A stretch of 64,000 nucleotides of DNA from UBA7672 sp030824255 (lineage in GTDB: Bacteria; Pseudomonadota; Alphaproteobacteria; Caulobacterales; Hyphomonadaceae): NCBI GenBank assembly GCA_942493305.1, contig OW818686.1:1736001-1800000 (forward strand), read 5' to 3'. A model generated the notes under the pieces. The model ran no database searches and was not told where the DNA came from. It saw only the letters and a program-made list of their open reading frames with translations. Positions 15,223 through 25,122 of this stretch are shown in pieces (the first letter of the stretch is position 1; each line of letters starts with the position of its first letter). The position numbers and the translations under genes were made by a program.

Positions 15223-18171
15223 ATGCGGATCTCGGTTGTCACCCCATCCTTCAATCAGGGCGAATTTCTTGAACGCTGCCTCTCGTCGGTAAGCCGGCAA
15301 TCCCTGCAGCCTCTCGAGCATCTCGTCTACGATCCCGGTTCAACTGACGACAGTCGCAAGATCGCGGCGGAGACGCCTGGCGTCACGCTGATCGCGGAGC
15401 CTGATCACGGGCAGGGCGATGCCGTGGCAAAGGGCATGATGCGCGCAACCGGCGATATCATTGCCTGGCTCAATTCGGACGATGAATACGCTGACGATGG
15501 CGTGTTCGCAGCAGTGGCCGATGCGTTCGCGTCTCCCGAGCAACCCGACATCGTCTATGGCCGCGGCAGCTATGTCGGCCGGGATGGCGAGTTCCTGCGC
15601 GATGCGTATGTGATCTCCAAGCCTGATGAACTCGCCTGGCGGCTTTTCAGGGAAGTCGGCATCCTGCAGCCCGCGACCTTCATCTCGAAAGCCCTGATCG
15701 ATCGCATCGGGCCGGTGTCGAAAGACTATCATTTCTGCATGGACTACGAGTTCTGGATCCGCGCGCATCAGGCGGGTGCAAAGTTCCATTATCTCGACAA
15801 GCCGCTTGCGAGGGCGCGGTACTACAACGCCAACAAGACGATGGGCCAGCGGGGCGAGAGCCTTCGCGAAGTCATCGACATGGTAAAAGCCCGATTCGGC
15901 TTTGCGCATGCTGAATGGGTGCGCCGCCTTGCTGATCACCAGCTGAACGGCAATGACGGCATTCTCAAGAATGCGACAAATCAGGAGAATGATCCGGACA
16001 AGCTGGAGCTTCACACAATCGTTCTGAATGCCCGGATCAACGGTGATTTCGATACCTCATCGGCCTTGCTGTCCGACCCGAAGAACCCGACCAAGCGGGC
16101 CACGGTCGATCTGCTCTACAAGTGGCTGCATCACCTGCCCGGGGATTTCGCGGTTCCCGTGTCCAGCGAGACAAGTGCTGTTCCAGGCGCGCAGACATAT
16201 GATGTCGGTTCGCGCCGCTGGTCTTTCCGCCGCTCCTGGATGGACGCGCAGCTGGCCCGCACGACAGACGTGGTTCAGCGGCTCGCGGCCGAGCGCACCA
16301 GCGATACGTGTGTCATCGTCGGAAACGGGCCGTCGCTGAACGCGACAAACCTCGAAAGACTCGAGCGGCAGGATGTGTTCCTCACGAACTACGCCATCAT
16401 CAATCCGAAGCTGCGGCGGCTGGCGAAGTATCTCTGTGTCACGAACTATCTGGTGGCGGAGCAGGGCGCGCATACATTCAACACGCTCGACGGCATCCAG
16501 AAGTTCGTTCCGTACTGGCTATCCTATTGCGTTCTGCCATCACCGCTGACGCATTATGTGCGTTCGGTCGGCGTACCCAAGTTTGGAACCGACTTCCGGG
16601 AGAATGTATCCTGGCGCTCCACAGTCTCGTTCTTTGCGATGCAGATGGCTTATGCGCTCGGTTACGAAAAGGTGCTGCTGGTCGGCTTCGATCACGCCTA
16701 TTCCCAGCCCAAGGGGATGAGCGAAGGTGTTGTCATTGAGCAGCACACGGATGACGCCAACCATTTTGATCCGCGCTACTTCAAGGGCAAGCAGTGGCAG
16801 GCTGCCGATACCGACAACATGGAGGCGATGTATCGCCTCGCGCGCGATGCATTTACAGCCGACGGACGCGAGATCGTGAACTGCACGACAGGCGGCAGGC
16901 TTGAGTTGTTCCGCCGTGGCGAACTGGAATCGGAGCTCGCGGCGGCGCGCGCGCCTTCGGCGATTGCGAACAGGAGGGACGTTGTAAAGGCCGGTGCGGA
17001 CGAGCCCTTGCGTGTGCTCGTCATCGACATCACGCCGGCGGGCAACGGCACCGCGACCGGAGAGCTGAAGCAGACCCTTTTTGGCGACTTGAAGGGCGTT
17101 TCGACCTTGCAGCTTTGCGCATGGAATCGCGGCGTAGGTCGTGTTTCCGATGGCAAGGGCGTTGCGATGTCGGATGAGGAGGCGGATGCGCTGGTCAGCG
17201 AATTCGCGCCACACCTGATCCTGTATCGCCCGGTCCCGGATGTACCGGCATTGCATCGGTTCGCCATGGACCAGATACGCAAGCGGAATGAGATTCCGCT
17301 GGCTGTCTGGATCATGGATGACTGGCCGGAGGCGCTGAAGCTGCGTGATGCTGCGCAAGCGGAAGCGCTGGACAGGGATTGGCGCCAGTTGCTGGAGTGG
17401 TCTTCGGTGCGGCTCAGCATTTCCGAAGCGATGTCGAAGGCGCTTCGCACCCGATATGGCAAGGAATTCGTAGCGATCGCAAATGGCGTCGATCCGGCCC
17501 AGTGGCGTCGGCGTCGCCTCAAGATCCGTTATGGCGGAGGCCTTGCAGGCAATATGAGCCTTGCAAGCGTCGTGCGGCTTGCAGACGCCGTCGAAGCGCT
17601 CGCCAAAGAGGGCGTGGATGCGACGCTCGAAATCCTGACGCGGCAGCATTGGCTTGATGCGGCAGCAACCCAGTTCCAGCGTTTCTCCCGCACGCAGATC
17701 TCGACGGAGGTGCTCTCCCCGCAAGCCTATCGCGACTGGCTCATGGGCGCCGACGTGCTTGCCATCTGCTACAATTTCGATGGGGCTTCGCAGACCTATA
17801 CCCGTACATCGATGGCGAACAAGTTGCCGGAATGCCTTGCAAGCGGGGCTGTTGTTCTGGCGCATGGGCCGACCAGCCTTGCAACAATTGCTTTGGCGCG
17901 TGACCTGGATTGCGCAGTCGTTGTTGATGAGCCGTCGGTTGATAGGCTGAAGGCTTCGTTGAAGCGCATCGTGAACGACCCCGCCTGGGCCGATGATCTG
18001 GTTCGCAAGTCACGAAAGGCTGCGTTCGAGCAGTTCGCCGTTGAAAACGTCCAGTCCCGCTTGCTCGAGGCGCTTTTGCGGGGCGCCAGCGAGAAGGTCA
18101 GTCGCCCGGCGACGGCGGCCCTCGATGATGTCAGCCGCAGGCTGGGCGCCATTCTCGAAGCGCTGGACTAG
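15223..18171 (+). CDS. Three-domain glycosyltransferase: GT2, NGPSL (DUF115/MptE/GT42-like) and GT-B
   Basis: A 982-residue protein. Residues 1 to ~220 are a GT2 domain (ISVVTPSFNQGEFLERCL, then YDPGSTDDS and WLNSDDEYADDG with the DxD-like site). Around 355-560 lies a domain with VIVGNGPSLN, STVSFFAMQMAYALGYEKVLLVGFDH and a NCTTGG tail. This layout is shared by DUF115/MptE-like proteins and, more loosely, GT42 sialyltransferases. From about 596 to 975 is a GT-B/GT4-like part (VLVIDITPAGNG, then LAGNMSLASVVRLA and ECLASGAVVLAHG). No signal peptide or membrane segment is seen. Single-domain relatives of the middle part are at 32657 and 42829. Sugar specificities are unknown. Confidence 0.75.
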   Translation: MRISVVTPSFNQGEFLERCLSSVSRQSLQPLEHLVYDPGSTDDSRKIAAETPGVTLIAEPDHGQGDAVAKGMMRATGDIIAWLNSDDEYADDGVFAAVADAFASPEQPDIVYGRGSYVGRDGEFLRDAYVISKPDELAWRLFREVGILQPATFISKALIDRIGPVSKDYHFCMDYEFWIRAHQAGAKFHYLDKPLARARYYNANKTMGQRGESLREVIDMVKARFGFAHAEWVRRLADHQLNGNDGILKNATNQENDPDKLELHTIVLNARINGDFDTSSALLSDPKNPTKRATVDLLYKWLHHLPGDFAVPVSSETSAVPGAQTYDVGSRRWSFRRSWMDAQLARTTDVVQRLAAERTSDTCVIVGNGPSLNATNLERLERQDVFLTNYAIINPKLRRLAKYLCVTNYLVAEQGAHTFNTLDGIQKFVPYWLSYCVLPSPLTHYVRSVGVPKFGTDFRENVSWRSTVSFFAMQMAYALGYEKVLLVGFDHAYSQPKGMSEGVVIEQHTDDANHFDPRYFKGKQWQAADTDNMEAMYRLARDAFTADGREIVNCTTGGRLELFRRGELESELAAARAPSAIANRRDVVKAGADEPLRVLVIDITPAGNGTATGELKQTLFGDLKGVSTLQLCAWNRGVGRVSDGKGVAMSDEEADALVSEFAPHLILYRPVPDVPALHRFAMDQIRKRNEIPLAVWIMDDWPEALKLRDAAQAEALDRDWRQLLEWSSVRLSISEAMSKALRTRYGKEFVAIANGVDPAQWRRRRLKIRYGGGLAGNMSLASVVRLADAVEALAKEGVDATLEILTRQHWLDAAATQFQRFSRTQISTEVLSPQAYRDWLMGADVLAICYNFDGASQTYTRTSMANKLPECLASGAVVLAHGPTSLATIALARDLDCAVVVDEPSVDRLKASLKRIVNDPAWADDLVRKSRKAAFEQFAVENVQSRLLEALLRGASEKVSRPATAALDDVSRRLGAILEALD

Positions 18172-18326
18172 CCGGGACCGGATCGTCGCGTCGACGCCGT
18201 GGCCGCGCCGGATTGGCGACATATGTTGCAGTTTTGGCCTATGGCGTCTCTCGACAGATTCTTCAGGTGTACAGATCATACTTCCCCAAACTAGGGTTTG
18301 GTCGTCCTAATTCTTGAGTTCTGGTT

Positions 18327-21300
18327 ATGAGTGGATCACGCGGCGGGAAGCAGGAATCAGTCCGTCCACTGACGGCGTCCTCATCCGGGCGGCTTGCGGC
18401 GGCGGGCTGGCTGCTGTCGCATCTGCGCCGCAGCCGCGCTGCGCAGATTGCGCTGGCGCTCGGGATCGGTCTTGTGTTTGCGGGCATTTTCGCTGCCAGT
18501 GCGGTTCAGGATAATGCTCAAAGGGCTTTGTTAATCGCAGTCGCCGGAATTTCGGTCCTCGGTATCGGCGGGCTGTACTTCGCATATCGCACGCTGAAGC
18601 TGGCGCGCCGTCTCTCGATGGAAAGCGCGGAGTTGCGCGACCGTCTGCGCGAGGGTCGCGAAGAGCTTTCCAGTTTCCAGAAGGTTGTGAGCGCCGCCAA
18701 CGCGCGTCAGGTCTCCGTGATCAGTGCGGCGGCGCAACGTAACGAAGCCCTGATCAATCAGCGCGTTTCCGAGCTTGCTGGCGGGCAGGCCGGGCCTGCA
18801 GATGATGCGTCGGGTATCTTGCAGCGCATGGCCGCCAGAATTGACCTGCTGGAGGCGGCCGTTTCCCGCAAGCCGGATCAGGCGGGTCATCACAATCTCG
18901 AAGCTGATGTCTCTGCGCTGGCCAAGTCTGTTGCAACGGCTTCGGTGTCGATGTCGCAACGTCTGGCGCAGATTGAGTCTATGCTGGCTGTCCGCGCGCC
19001 TGAAGCCGGAAAGAGCGTCGCGCGAACAGACGAGTTCAGCAACGCGATTGCCAGGTCGGGTGAGCACAGGAACGTCGTCCTTGCGGATATGCAAAGCCAG
19101 CTCCACCTGATTGCAGCACATCTTGCGCAGCTGGAACTGGCGCTTGCGTCGAAGGCGAGCGTGCAGGCCCTGGCCAAGATTGAGGTCAAGACCCAGTCGC
19201 CGCCGACACATGCTCCCGATCTTCTGCAAGCCCTCACTGCGAGAGTGGCCAATATTGAGGGCCTGCAGGAGCAGGTCGCATCCATGTTGGCGGACTTGCG
19301 CAAGACAGATCCGGAAATCCTGTCGCGGCTTGCTACGCATGCTGCGGCTATCGACGAGAGAGCAGGGCATGTCGATGCACGTCTCGCTTTGGTTGAAAGC
19401 GCGATTGCTTCGCACGCGAGCGCTGGAGCGCTGGCCGATCTCGCGGACCGGCACGCTCTGCTAGCAGGGCTCGTTGCCTCGAAGGAAAAGGCGATCGCCG
19501 AACGGCTTGCCACGCTTGAGCATGATCTTGGAGCCGCAAAAGGCGGCGTCTCCGCACTTCAATCGGCCCAGGCAGACCTCGTCACCGCCATGGCTGGACG
19601 CGTAGAAGCAACGCGTTTTGCAGACCTTTCGCTGGAAGTGAAAGTGCTCTCAGGCGAGCAGCTCAAGTCGAGTGACGCGATTGGTGTGCTCGGCCAGAAG
19701 GTTGGGCAACAGGATGCGCGGGTGGCGGAGATAGACCAGCGAATTGCCAAGCACGGCACGCAGGTCGCAGAGATCGGCCGGAAAGTTGCGCAGCAGGACG
19801 AGCGAGGCGCCGAGATTGGCAAGCAAGTCGCGCAGCACGACGCGCGGGTCGTCGAGATTGGCCTGCAAATTGTGAAGCATGACGCGCGGGTCGTCGAGAT
19901 GGACCTGCAAATTGCGAAGCATGACGCTCAGGTTGCCGAGATTGGCCAGCAAGTTGCGCAGCAAGATGTGAGAGTCGCCGAGATCGTCCCGCAGATTGTC
20001 CAGCAGGATATGCGGATTACTGCGCTCAGCCCGCGCGTTACGCAACACGATGCGCAACTTGCCGAGATCGCCGTGCAGATGACGTCGAAAGCCGATACTG
20101 TCTTGCTCAAGACATTCGAGCAGGACCTGCACGCTCTGGCTGCAGGGGCGGACACTGCCCGTAAGGATATCGGCGATCGCTTAATCGCACTGAATCACAG
20201 ATTCGACCGGACAGAAGGCGTCATTGGCGCGTTGAAGACTGCGGTCCTCGATATTGGCAAGCTGTCGCGTGACGCGGCTGTGTCTTCTTCTGGATCGCTG
20301 GATGCGATCGAAAGGCGTCTGGCGGAACAGGCCGAACGCAACGCGGCATTCGACAAGCGACTGGCGGGCGCCCAGGGGCACTTGGCGACGGTCGACGGTC
20401 GGCTTGCTGGTGCAGAAGCAAGGTTGAGCGCAGTGCAGGCCGGGATGACGACGGGCGCTGCCGAATTTGACGCGCAGTTGAAAGTCTTGTCCGGCCTCGT
20501 CGCGGACAAGGCGGACTGCACGGCCCTTTCTGCTGCTGAAGACAGCGTTCAGGCCATGTCAGTCAGCTTACGAGCGCTGACTACAAAGCATGACGAGCTT
20601 GCAGCGCTGGTCGAGAAGACGCTGGCTGACGGTGAGCGAGAGCTTCAGGCGATAGAAGACGACGCCCAGGCGACGACAGCAGCGCTCACTGCGCTGGAAA
20701 GCCTCCATGTCGCATCAGCACAAGAGCTGGCGGCCGTTTCGCGGATGGTCTCTCAGGCTGCAGGCAAGGGCGATGCGACTGCGCAGGTTCAGGCGAAAGC
20801 CGAAGCGACAATAGCCGCATTGGAAGCCCGCCTCACGTCTGGTCTGGCGGAAGGCGCCGCATCGCTCATCGCCATGCGTGCGCGCATGGAAGCGACCTCC
20901 GCGACACTTGCCGATATAAATGATCTTCTGCACGCGGCGGATCGTCGAATGAGCACAGAAACGGATGCGCGCACGGAAATGGCCAACGCGATCGCGGACC
21001 TGCAAGCATCGCTTGGCTCCGAAACGCTGAAACGCGCAGAAGCCGATAGTCGTATCGCATCAACAGCGAAGTCACAGGTCGAGATCGGCGCGGGTATCAA
21101 GAAGCTGGAAGGCTTTGTTGAAGCCGCCAAGTCGCGTCTTGCGGCGGCCGAGGATCGCCTGGATGTGACTGCCCGTGCGCAGGCTGAAGTAGGCATGAAG
21201 CTGCAGGCGCTCGATACTGCAGCCGATCAGGCCCGCGAAGCTCTTCAGCGTCTCAGAGCGGAGCTGGAAGCGGCGTCGACGCGCGACGTTGCCGATATCG

Positions 21301-21458
21301 CGCAGGCCGCACCCGCAGAGCCCGAGGCGAAGGAGCCAGAGCAGAAGCCCCCTGCCGCTGTGGCGGTTGCTTTGCTGGGCCATGCGAGCGCCGATGAAGC
21401 TCTCATCAGACTGCATGAACGTCGCAAACGTATCGCGACGATTGTCAGCAAAAGCTGA
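18327..21458 (+). CDS. Membrane-anchored giant coiled-coil protein with tandem 14-residue repeats
   Basis: A 1043-residue protein of unknown function. After a short basic N-terminus, two membrane helices lie at about 37-56 and 66-85, ending in GGLYFAYRTLKLARRLS. This module is shared with the proteins at 8432 (C-terminal) and 34335 (N-terminal). From ~90 to ~1000 the sequence is Ala/Gln/Glu-rich and heptad-like with very few prolines, so a long coiled coil is expected. Residues 459-584 are nine exact 14-residue repeats of the type VAQHDARVVEIGLQ. The C-terminus ends in a short basic helix. It resembles Smc-like proteins only by composition. It sits inside the glycosyltransferase cluster, so a scaffold or ruler role is plausible. 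Confidence 0.7.
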   Translation: MSGSRGGKQESVRPLTASSSGRLAAAGWLLSHLRRSRAAQIALALGIGLVFAGIFAASAVQDNAQRALLIAVAGISVLGIGGLYFAYRTLKLARRLSMESAELRDRLREGREELSSFQKVVSAANARQVSVISAAAQRNEALINQRVSELAGGQAGPADDASGILQRMAARIDLLEAAVSRKPDQAGHHNLEADVSALAKSVATASVSMSQRLAQIESMLAVRAPEAGKSVARTDEFSNAIARSGEHRNVVLADMQSQLHLIAAHLAQLELALASKASVQALAKIEVKTQSPPTHAPDLLQALTARVANIEGLQEQVASMLADLRKTDPEILSRLATHAAAIDERAGHVDARLALVESAIASHASAGALADLADRHALLAGLVASKEKAIAERLATLEHDLGAAKGGVSALQSAQADLVTAMAGRVEATRFADLSLEVKVLSGEQLKSSDAIGVLGQKVGQQDARVAEIDQRIAKHGTQVAEIGRKVAQQDERGAEIGKQVAQHDARVVEIGLQIVKHDARVVEMDLQIAKHDAQVAEIGQQVAQQDVRVAEIVPQIVQQDMRITALSPRVTQHDAQLAEIAVQMTSKADTVLLKTFEQDLHALAAGADTARKDIGDRLIALNHRFDRTEGVIGALKTAVLDIGKLSRDAAVSSSGSLDAIERRLAEQAERNAAFDKRLAGAQGHLATVDGRLAGAEARLSAVQAGMTTGAAEFDAQLKVLSGLVADKADCTALSAAEDSVQAMSVSLRALTTKHDELAALVEKTLADGERELQAIEDDAQATTAALTALESLHVASAQELAAVSRMVSQAAGKGDATAQVQAKAEATIAALEARLTSGLAEGAASLIAMRARMEATSATLADINDLLHAADRRMSTETDARTEMANAIADLQASLGSETLKRAEADSRIASTAKSQVEIGAGIKKLEGFVEAAKSRLAAAEDRLDVTARAQAEVGMKLQALDTAADQAREALQRLRAELEAASTRDVADIAQAAPAEPEAKEPEQKPPAAVAVALLGHASADEALIRLHERRKRIATIVSKS
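19701..20078 (+). repeat. Nine tandem 42-bp repeats within the coiled-coil gene
   Basis: Nine consecutive units of exactly 42 bp encode 14-residue blocks (for example IVKHDARVVEMDLQ and VAQQDVRVAEIVPQ). There is no length change between units. Two heptads per unit keep the coiled-coil register. The units differ at the nucleotide level, so the array is old or under selection. It could expand or shrink by recombination. Confidence 0.85.
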
Positions 21459-21548
21459 GCTACACGCGCGCGGGACTGACGCGTCGCACACATCATCGCG
21501 CCTGCGCGGCTGACACGTGTCGCCGGATCATCATCGCATAAAGCCGTG

Positions 21549-21579
21549 GCATCCGCAGCGCAGGACGCGAAGCGGATGC
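21549..21579. terminator. Inverted repeat between convergent genes
   Basis: Perfect 8-bp arms GCATCCGC (21549-21556) and GCGGATGC (21572-21579) enclose a 15-base loop that can itself pair (GCG with CGC). It lies between the convergent genes ending at 21458 and 21604. A bidirectional terminator is likely, although there is no strong T tract. Confidence 0.45.
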
Positions 21580-21603
21580 ACGCCTACGAATGGACGGGAT
21601 GAC

Positions 21604-22122
21604 CTAGAGCTTTTCCATGCGCGCGGAAGCGAAGCCCACAACATAGTCCGCCGTTTCGCCATTTGCGTTCCAGGTGCCGTGCATGCCGAGTCGCACAGCG
21701 ACTGCGCCGGCGGGCGCAACGGTTTCGACCTTGATTTCCGAAGGCTCGGAACTCGGGCGATCGAACGAATTCCACCACTGAACGACCTGATTGTTGGCAT
21801 CCAAGAAGACAGGGCCGAACATGAATTTGGACTCATGCTCGCTTGTACCTGCTTCCATCAGCACAACCTGCGCGGTCGCCCTGACCGTATCGCCTTCGCT
21901 GACCGGAAGGGACGCGATGCTGCGTCCGCCAAAGTGCGCTGACAATAAGCACCATCCGGAGATCATCTGTCCGTTTACGTTGCCGCCGCTCCGAGACTGC
22001 AGGTCCGCAATATCGCTCACCTCGATAACGGAGGGGGATCTGTTGTGCGCCGCAACATCCGCCACAACCTTTGTGACAGCGGGCTGGCCCGCGCTCTTTT
22101 CCTGGCGTCGCTTGAACATCAT
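21604..22122 (-). CDS. Small beta-rich protein, CBM-like, paralogue of the protein at 33379
   Basis: A 172-residue protein I cannot assign to a named family. After a basic, low-complexity N-terminus, the C-terminal ~120 residues have a beta-sandwich pattern: FGPVFLDANNQVVQWWNSF, then VAPAGAVAVRLGMHGTW. The same order (FGPIFMDEAGKIIKWW, then IAPEGAYWVRLGMIGPW) occurs in the protein at 33379. The 'D..G....WW' and 'APAGA..VRL' pattern resembles jelly-roll carbohydrate-binding modules (CBM4/9-like), but that is inference. A GGAGG about 10 bases upstream supports the start. No signal peptide is seen, so it is probably cytoplasmic and might bind the growing glycan. Confidence 0.6.
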   Translation of the reverse strand: MMFKRRQEKSAGQPAVTKVVADVAAHNRSPSVIEVSDIADLQSRSGGNVNGQMISGWCLLSAHFGGRSIASLPVSEGDTVRATAQVVLMEAGTSEHESKFMFGPVFLDANNQVVQWWNSFDRPSSEPSEIKVETVAPAGAVAVRLGMHGTWNANGETADYVVGFASARMEKL

Positions 22123-22415
22123 CGACCCGTGACCTCCAAAAGTGATCCGCTAGCCCGCTAGAAGGCATGCGGCCCCGGACTGCTATCCAACCGTTCAGTG
22201 ACCCCCAAACGACTTGATTGGCTTTACTAACACCGCCGGGCCTATGCAACCGAGAACGCTGTATGCAGCCTGTTGAGCAATTCTGAAGGCCCGGCACGCA
22301 CGGCTTTGTGTCGCTTTTTCTGGCAACTGGTCGGGAGTTGGCTCTTTGCCAATCGGATATGTTCTCGCATACACCCCAAAACATTGGTACAGCTGGGGAC
22401 GCAGTGGTGTTGGCG

Positions 22416-23855
22416 ATGAATTTTCTTGAGCATGTGTTTGCGCGTGGATTTGTTGCATTCCGTACATGTTCGAGTTTCACGGATAGCCTTCGTGCAAGTG
22501 ATGCCTTTCAGCATGTTGAAGGCTGGCTCTCAAAGACTGTTGGACCGCTAACGATCATCCATGATGAACGCCTTGGGGCCGGCGCGGCACACGACGCGTT
22601 TAGCGGCGTTCTGATCATGGGGATCTGCGTCAATCCCTTTGATGGTTCAGGCACGCTGCCGCAGCTGGCGATGCAGCTGCATGACGCGCTCAAGCGTAGC
22701 GACCTCGATTTTTACGACTATCTCGACCAGATCGGCGGAGACTTTGTTGTTGTCTTCAATCGCGGAGACGATGTCAGAATTCTTCAGGATTGCGCGGCAA
22801 CAAAGACGGTCTACTACGCAAACCATCCAGCCGCCGGCGTGGTCGCCGCCAGCCATGCAAATCTGATTGCGCAACCGTTCGGCCTGCCGGCTGAGCCGCG
22901 TGCAGCTCTAGTCTACGAAGATAAGAGCTACAGGGAGGATCCGAGCCGCTATCTTCCGGGTGATGTCACGCCCTACACGGGCCTCTTTGCGCTGACGTCG
23001 AACAACGAGTTGCACTTTACCAGTGGCACTACGCGTCGATTCTTTCCGCGTGAGGCGCTGCCCGAGTATCAGGGCAGTATGGATGAGCTGGCGGAAGAGA
23101 TCGCCGTCATACTGAAGGAGCAGGCGAGGCTTTTGGCTGCACTGGGTCGTCCGATAATCGTGGCGACGACAGGCGGGCGTGACAGCAGGGTTTCTGTGGC
23201 GGCATTTTCCGACTATCCGGACGCTAGCCTGTTTTCATTTTTTTTCGCGACTACAGGCGCGCTTTCCCATGATGTCGCTACTGCAAATGTCATCGCCAGA
23301 CGGCTTGGCCAGGATCTCAAAGTCTTCAATCTTGACGACTATCACGATGCGACTTTCCAGTTCGCATTCGACACAACAAGCCCAAGGGGAATCTGGCCTC
23401 GTGCAACGAGGTGTTATCTCAAGGAGTTCGATCCTGAGGCGATCCATGTGAGGTCGACAGTCTCGGAAATCGGGCGTCTGTTCTACGGGAAGCCTGCGCC
23501 ATCGAAAATCTCCGCGGAACAACTCGCTCACGCCTACACCCGAACACCATTCTTTTCAGATCCGTTGGTAACTGACTCCATCGCGCGGTTCATGAAGATG
23601 TCCAACTTTGCGATGGATCAATTCTTCAATTACAACGCATTCGATATGTTCTATTGGGAGCACCGCAACGCGAAGTGGCAAAATGTGCTCTGCATGGAAG
23701 CCGAGATGGCGACCGACGTTTTCATCCCGTTCAACAACCGTCGCCTGATCAAGCTGTTCCTTAGCGTTCCGGAGAAGTCGCGGCTTGAGGCCGAATTGCA
23801 TGTCCTTGCAACACGCCTGCTCAATCCGGCGTTGTCGGACATTCCTTACGTCTAG
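22416..23855 (+). CDS. Asparagine-synthetase-like protein with a degenerate amidotransferase domain
   Basis: A 479-residue protein if it starts at ATG 22416; the frame is open to 22308, so the start is uncertain. The N-terminal half has the class-II amidotransferase-like strand GGDFVVVFNRGDD and VYYANHP, but no Cys follows the initiator Met, so glutaminase activity is not expected. The C-terminal half has a PP-loop variant VATTGGRDSRVSV (near 250), the ATP-pyrophosphatase motif of asparagine synthetases and beta-lactam synthetases. It likely adenylates a carboxylate and forms an amide. Context (a GSCFA protein and an SGNH-like protein follow) suggests amidation of a uronic acid or sugar-linked acid in the polysaccharide. 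Confidence 0.65.
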   Translation: MNFLEHVFARGFVAFRTCSSFTDSLRASDAFQHVEGWLSKTVGPLTIIHDERLGAGAAHDAFSGVLIMGICVNPFDGSGTLPQLAMQLHDALKRSDLDFYDYLDQIGGDFVVVFNRGDDVRILQDCAATKTVYYANHPAAGVVAASHANLIAQPFGLPAEPRAALVYEDKSYREDPSRYLPGDVTPYTGLFALTSNNELHFTSGTTRRFFPREALPEYQGSMDELAEEIAVILKEQARLLAALGRPIIVATTGGRDSRVSVAAFSDYPDASLFSFFFATTGALSHDVATANVIARRLGQDLKVFNLDDYHDATFQFAFDTTSPRGIWPRATRCYLKEFDPEAIHVRSTVSEIGRLFYGKPAPSKISAEQLAHAYTRTPFFSDPLVTDSIARFMKMSNFAMDQFFNYNAFDMFYWEHRNAKWQNVLCMEAEMATDVFIPFNNRRLIKLFLSVPEKSRLEAELHVLATRLLNPALSDIPYV

Positions 23856-23934
23856 CTTGCGGTGGCGCACGGAGCTCGCTGCGTTCGTTGCCTTCGGGCG
23901 ATTGGCGCGCTTGCTGGTGTCGTGTTGACAGAAC

Positions 23935-25122
23935 TTGCATGGTTTCGTTCTTTCAGGCGCTACGGACGGGCGGATCCTGTTTGCGGGTCATGGCCCGACC
24001 GGTGGAGAGATACGATTGCCTGAACGCGATAGCCCTTATGCATCATTGCCTGCTTCAGCTTTCTGGCGAACCGGGGTTGCCGATGCTGGAGGAATGCCAG
24101 CAGCCGATTTCTGGCGCCCCAAATGGCAAATTCAGAAGACGGACAAGATAGCAACCGCCGGAAGCTGCTTCGCGCAGCACATCGGTAAACGGCTTCGCGG
24201 GGCAGCATTTGAGGTCCTCGATTACGAGCCTCCTCCCAAAGACCTCCCTGCCTCACTGCATGGCAAGCACGGCTATAGCCTGTATTCCGCGCGTCACGGC
24301 AACATCTACACGGTAAGACAATTTCTTCAGCTGGCGCAGGAAGCCTTCGGGGAAGCGCCGGCCAACAGCGAAGTCTGGGAACATGGAGGGCGCTTCGTGG
24401 ACGCGCTTCGTCCCACACTTGATCCCGAGGGACACGGGACGGTTGAGGCTGTCCACCTTCACAGGGAGCGCCATCTTGGGGCGGTCAAGCGTCTTTTCCA
24501 GACGGCGGACATCTATGTTTTCACTCTTGGGCTTACCGAGTCGTGGGAGCGGGTGAGTGACGGGCGGGTATATCCTGTCTGCCCTGGAACGGTCGTCGGC
24601 AGGTTTGACGATACGCAGCATCGCTTTCGGAACCAGACATTCTTTGACGCCTATGAAGACTTCCTCAAATTGCGCGATCTGGCGGCGCGCCATCGTTGGG
24701 ACAATAACCAACTCCGCTTTATGCTGACGGTGTCCCCGGTTCCTCTGACTGCAACGGCTGCGGGCTGTCACGTCATGCAGGCGACGGTTTACTCAAAGTC
24801 AGTCCTGCGTGCTGTTGCAGGCCAGCTCGCTACGAAGTTCGACGACGTCGACTACTTTCCTGCCTACGAGATCATAACCAATCCGTGGGGATCGTATCCG
24901 GCATACACGTCCAACTTGCGGTCGGTCGCAGAGGAGGGCGTTGATCTGGTGATGGAGACTTTTCTGCGCGCGCAGGGCGTCGACGCCGGAAGGCGAAAGG
25001 CTGATCTGGCGGCTGAGAGCGTGACGTTTGCGACAGCACCGGAGGCGGACAACGACGAGGCGGCGTCGACGGTCGTTTGCGAGGATGCGCTTCTGGAGGC
25101 CTTCGGTCCGAGGTCTGCATGA
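23935..25122 (+). CDS. GSCFA-domain protein
   Basis: A 395-residue protein starting at a TTG codon (23935). KIATAGSCFAQHIGKRL near residue 77 is the defining GSCFA motif. FTLGLTESWE and FMLTVSPVPLTAT downstream fit the same family. GSCFA proteins are related to SGNH-type hydrolases, with the Ser of GSC as likely nucleophile, and often sit in polysaccharide loci. An O-acyl transfer or esterase role is inferred. It overlaps the next gene by four bases (ATGA). Confidence 0.75.
   Translation: MHGFVLSGATDGRILFAGHGPTGGEIRLPERDSPYASLPASAFWRTGVADAGGMPAADFWRPKWQIQKTDKIATAGSCFAQHIGKRLRGAAFEVLDYEPPPKDLPASLHGKHGYSLYSARHGNIYTVRQFLQLAQEAFGEAPANSEVWEHGGRFVDALRPTLDPEGHGTVEAVHLHRERHLGAVKRLFQTADIYVFTLGLTESWERVSDGRVYPVCPGTVVGRFDDTQHRFRNQTFFDAYEDFLKLRDLAARHRWDNNQLRFMLTVSPVPLTATAAGCHVMQATVYSKSVLRAVAGQLATKFDDVDYFPAYEIITNPWGSYPAYTSNLRSVAEEGVDLVMETFLRAQGVDAGRRKADLAAESVTFATAPEADNDEAASTVVCEDALLEAFGPRSA

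Noticed and set aside
18327..21458. Calling the coiled-coil protein an Smc-type chromosome protein
   Set aside because: There is no Walker A or hinge; the likeness is compositional, and it has membrane helices.
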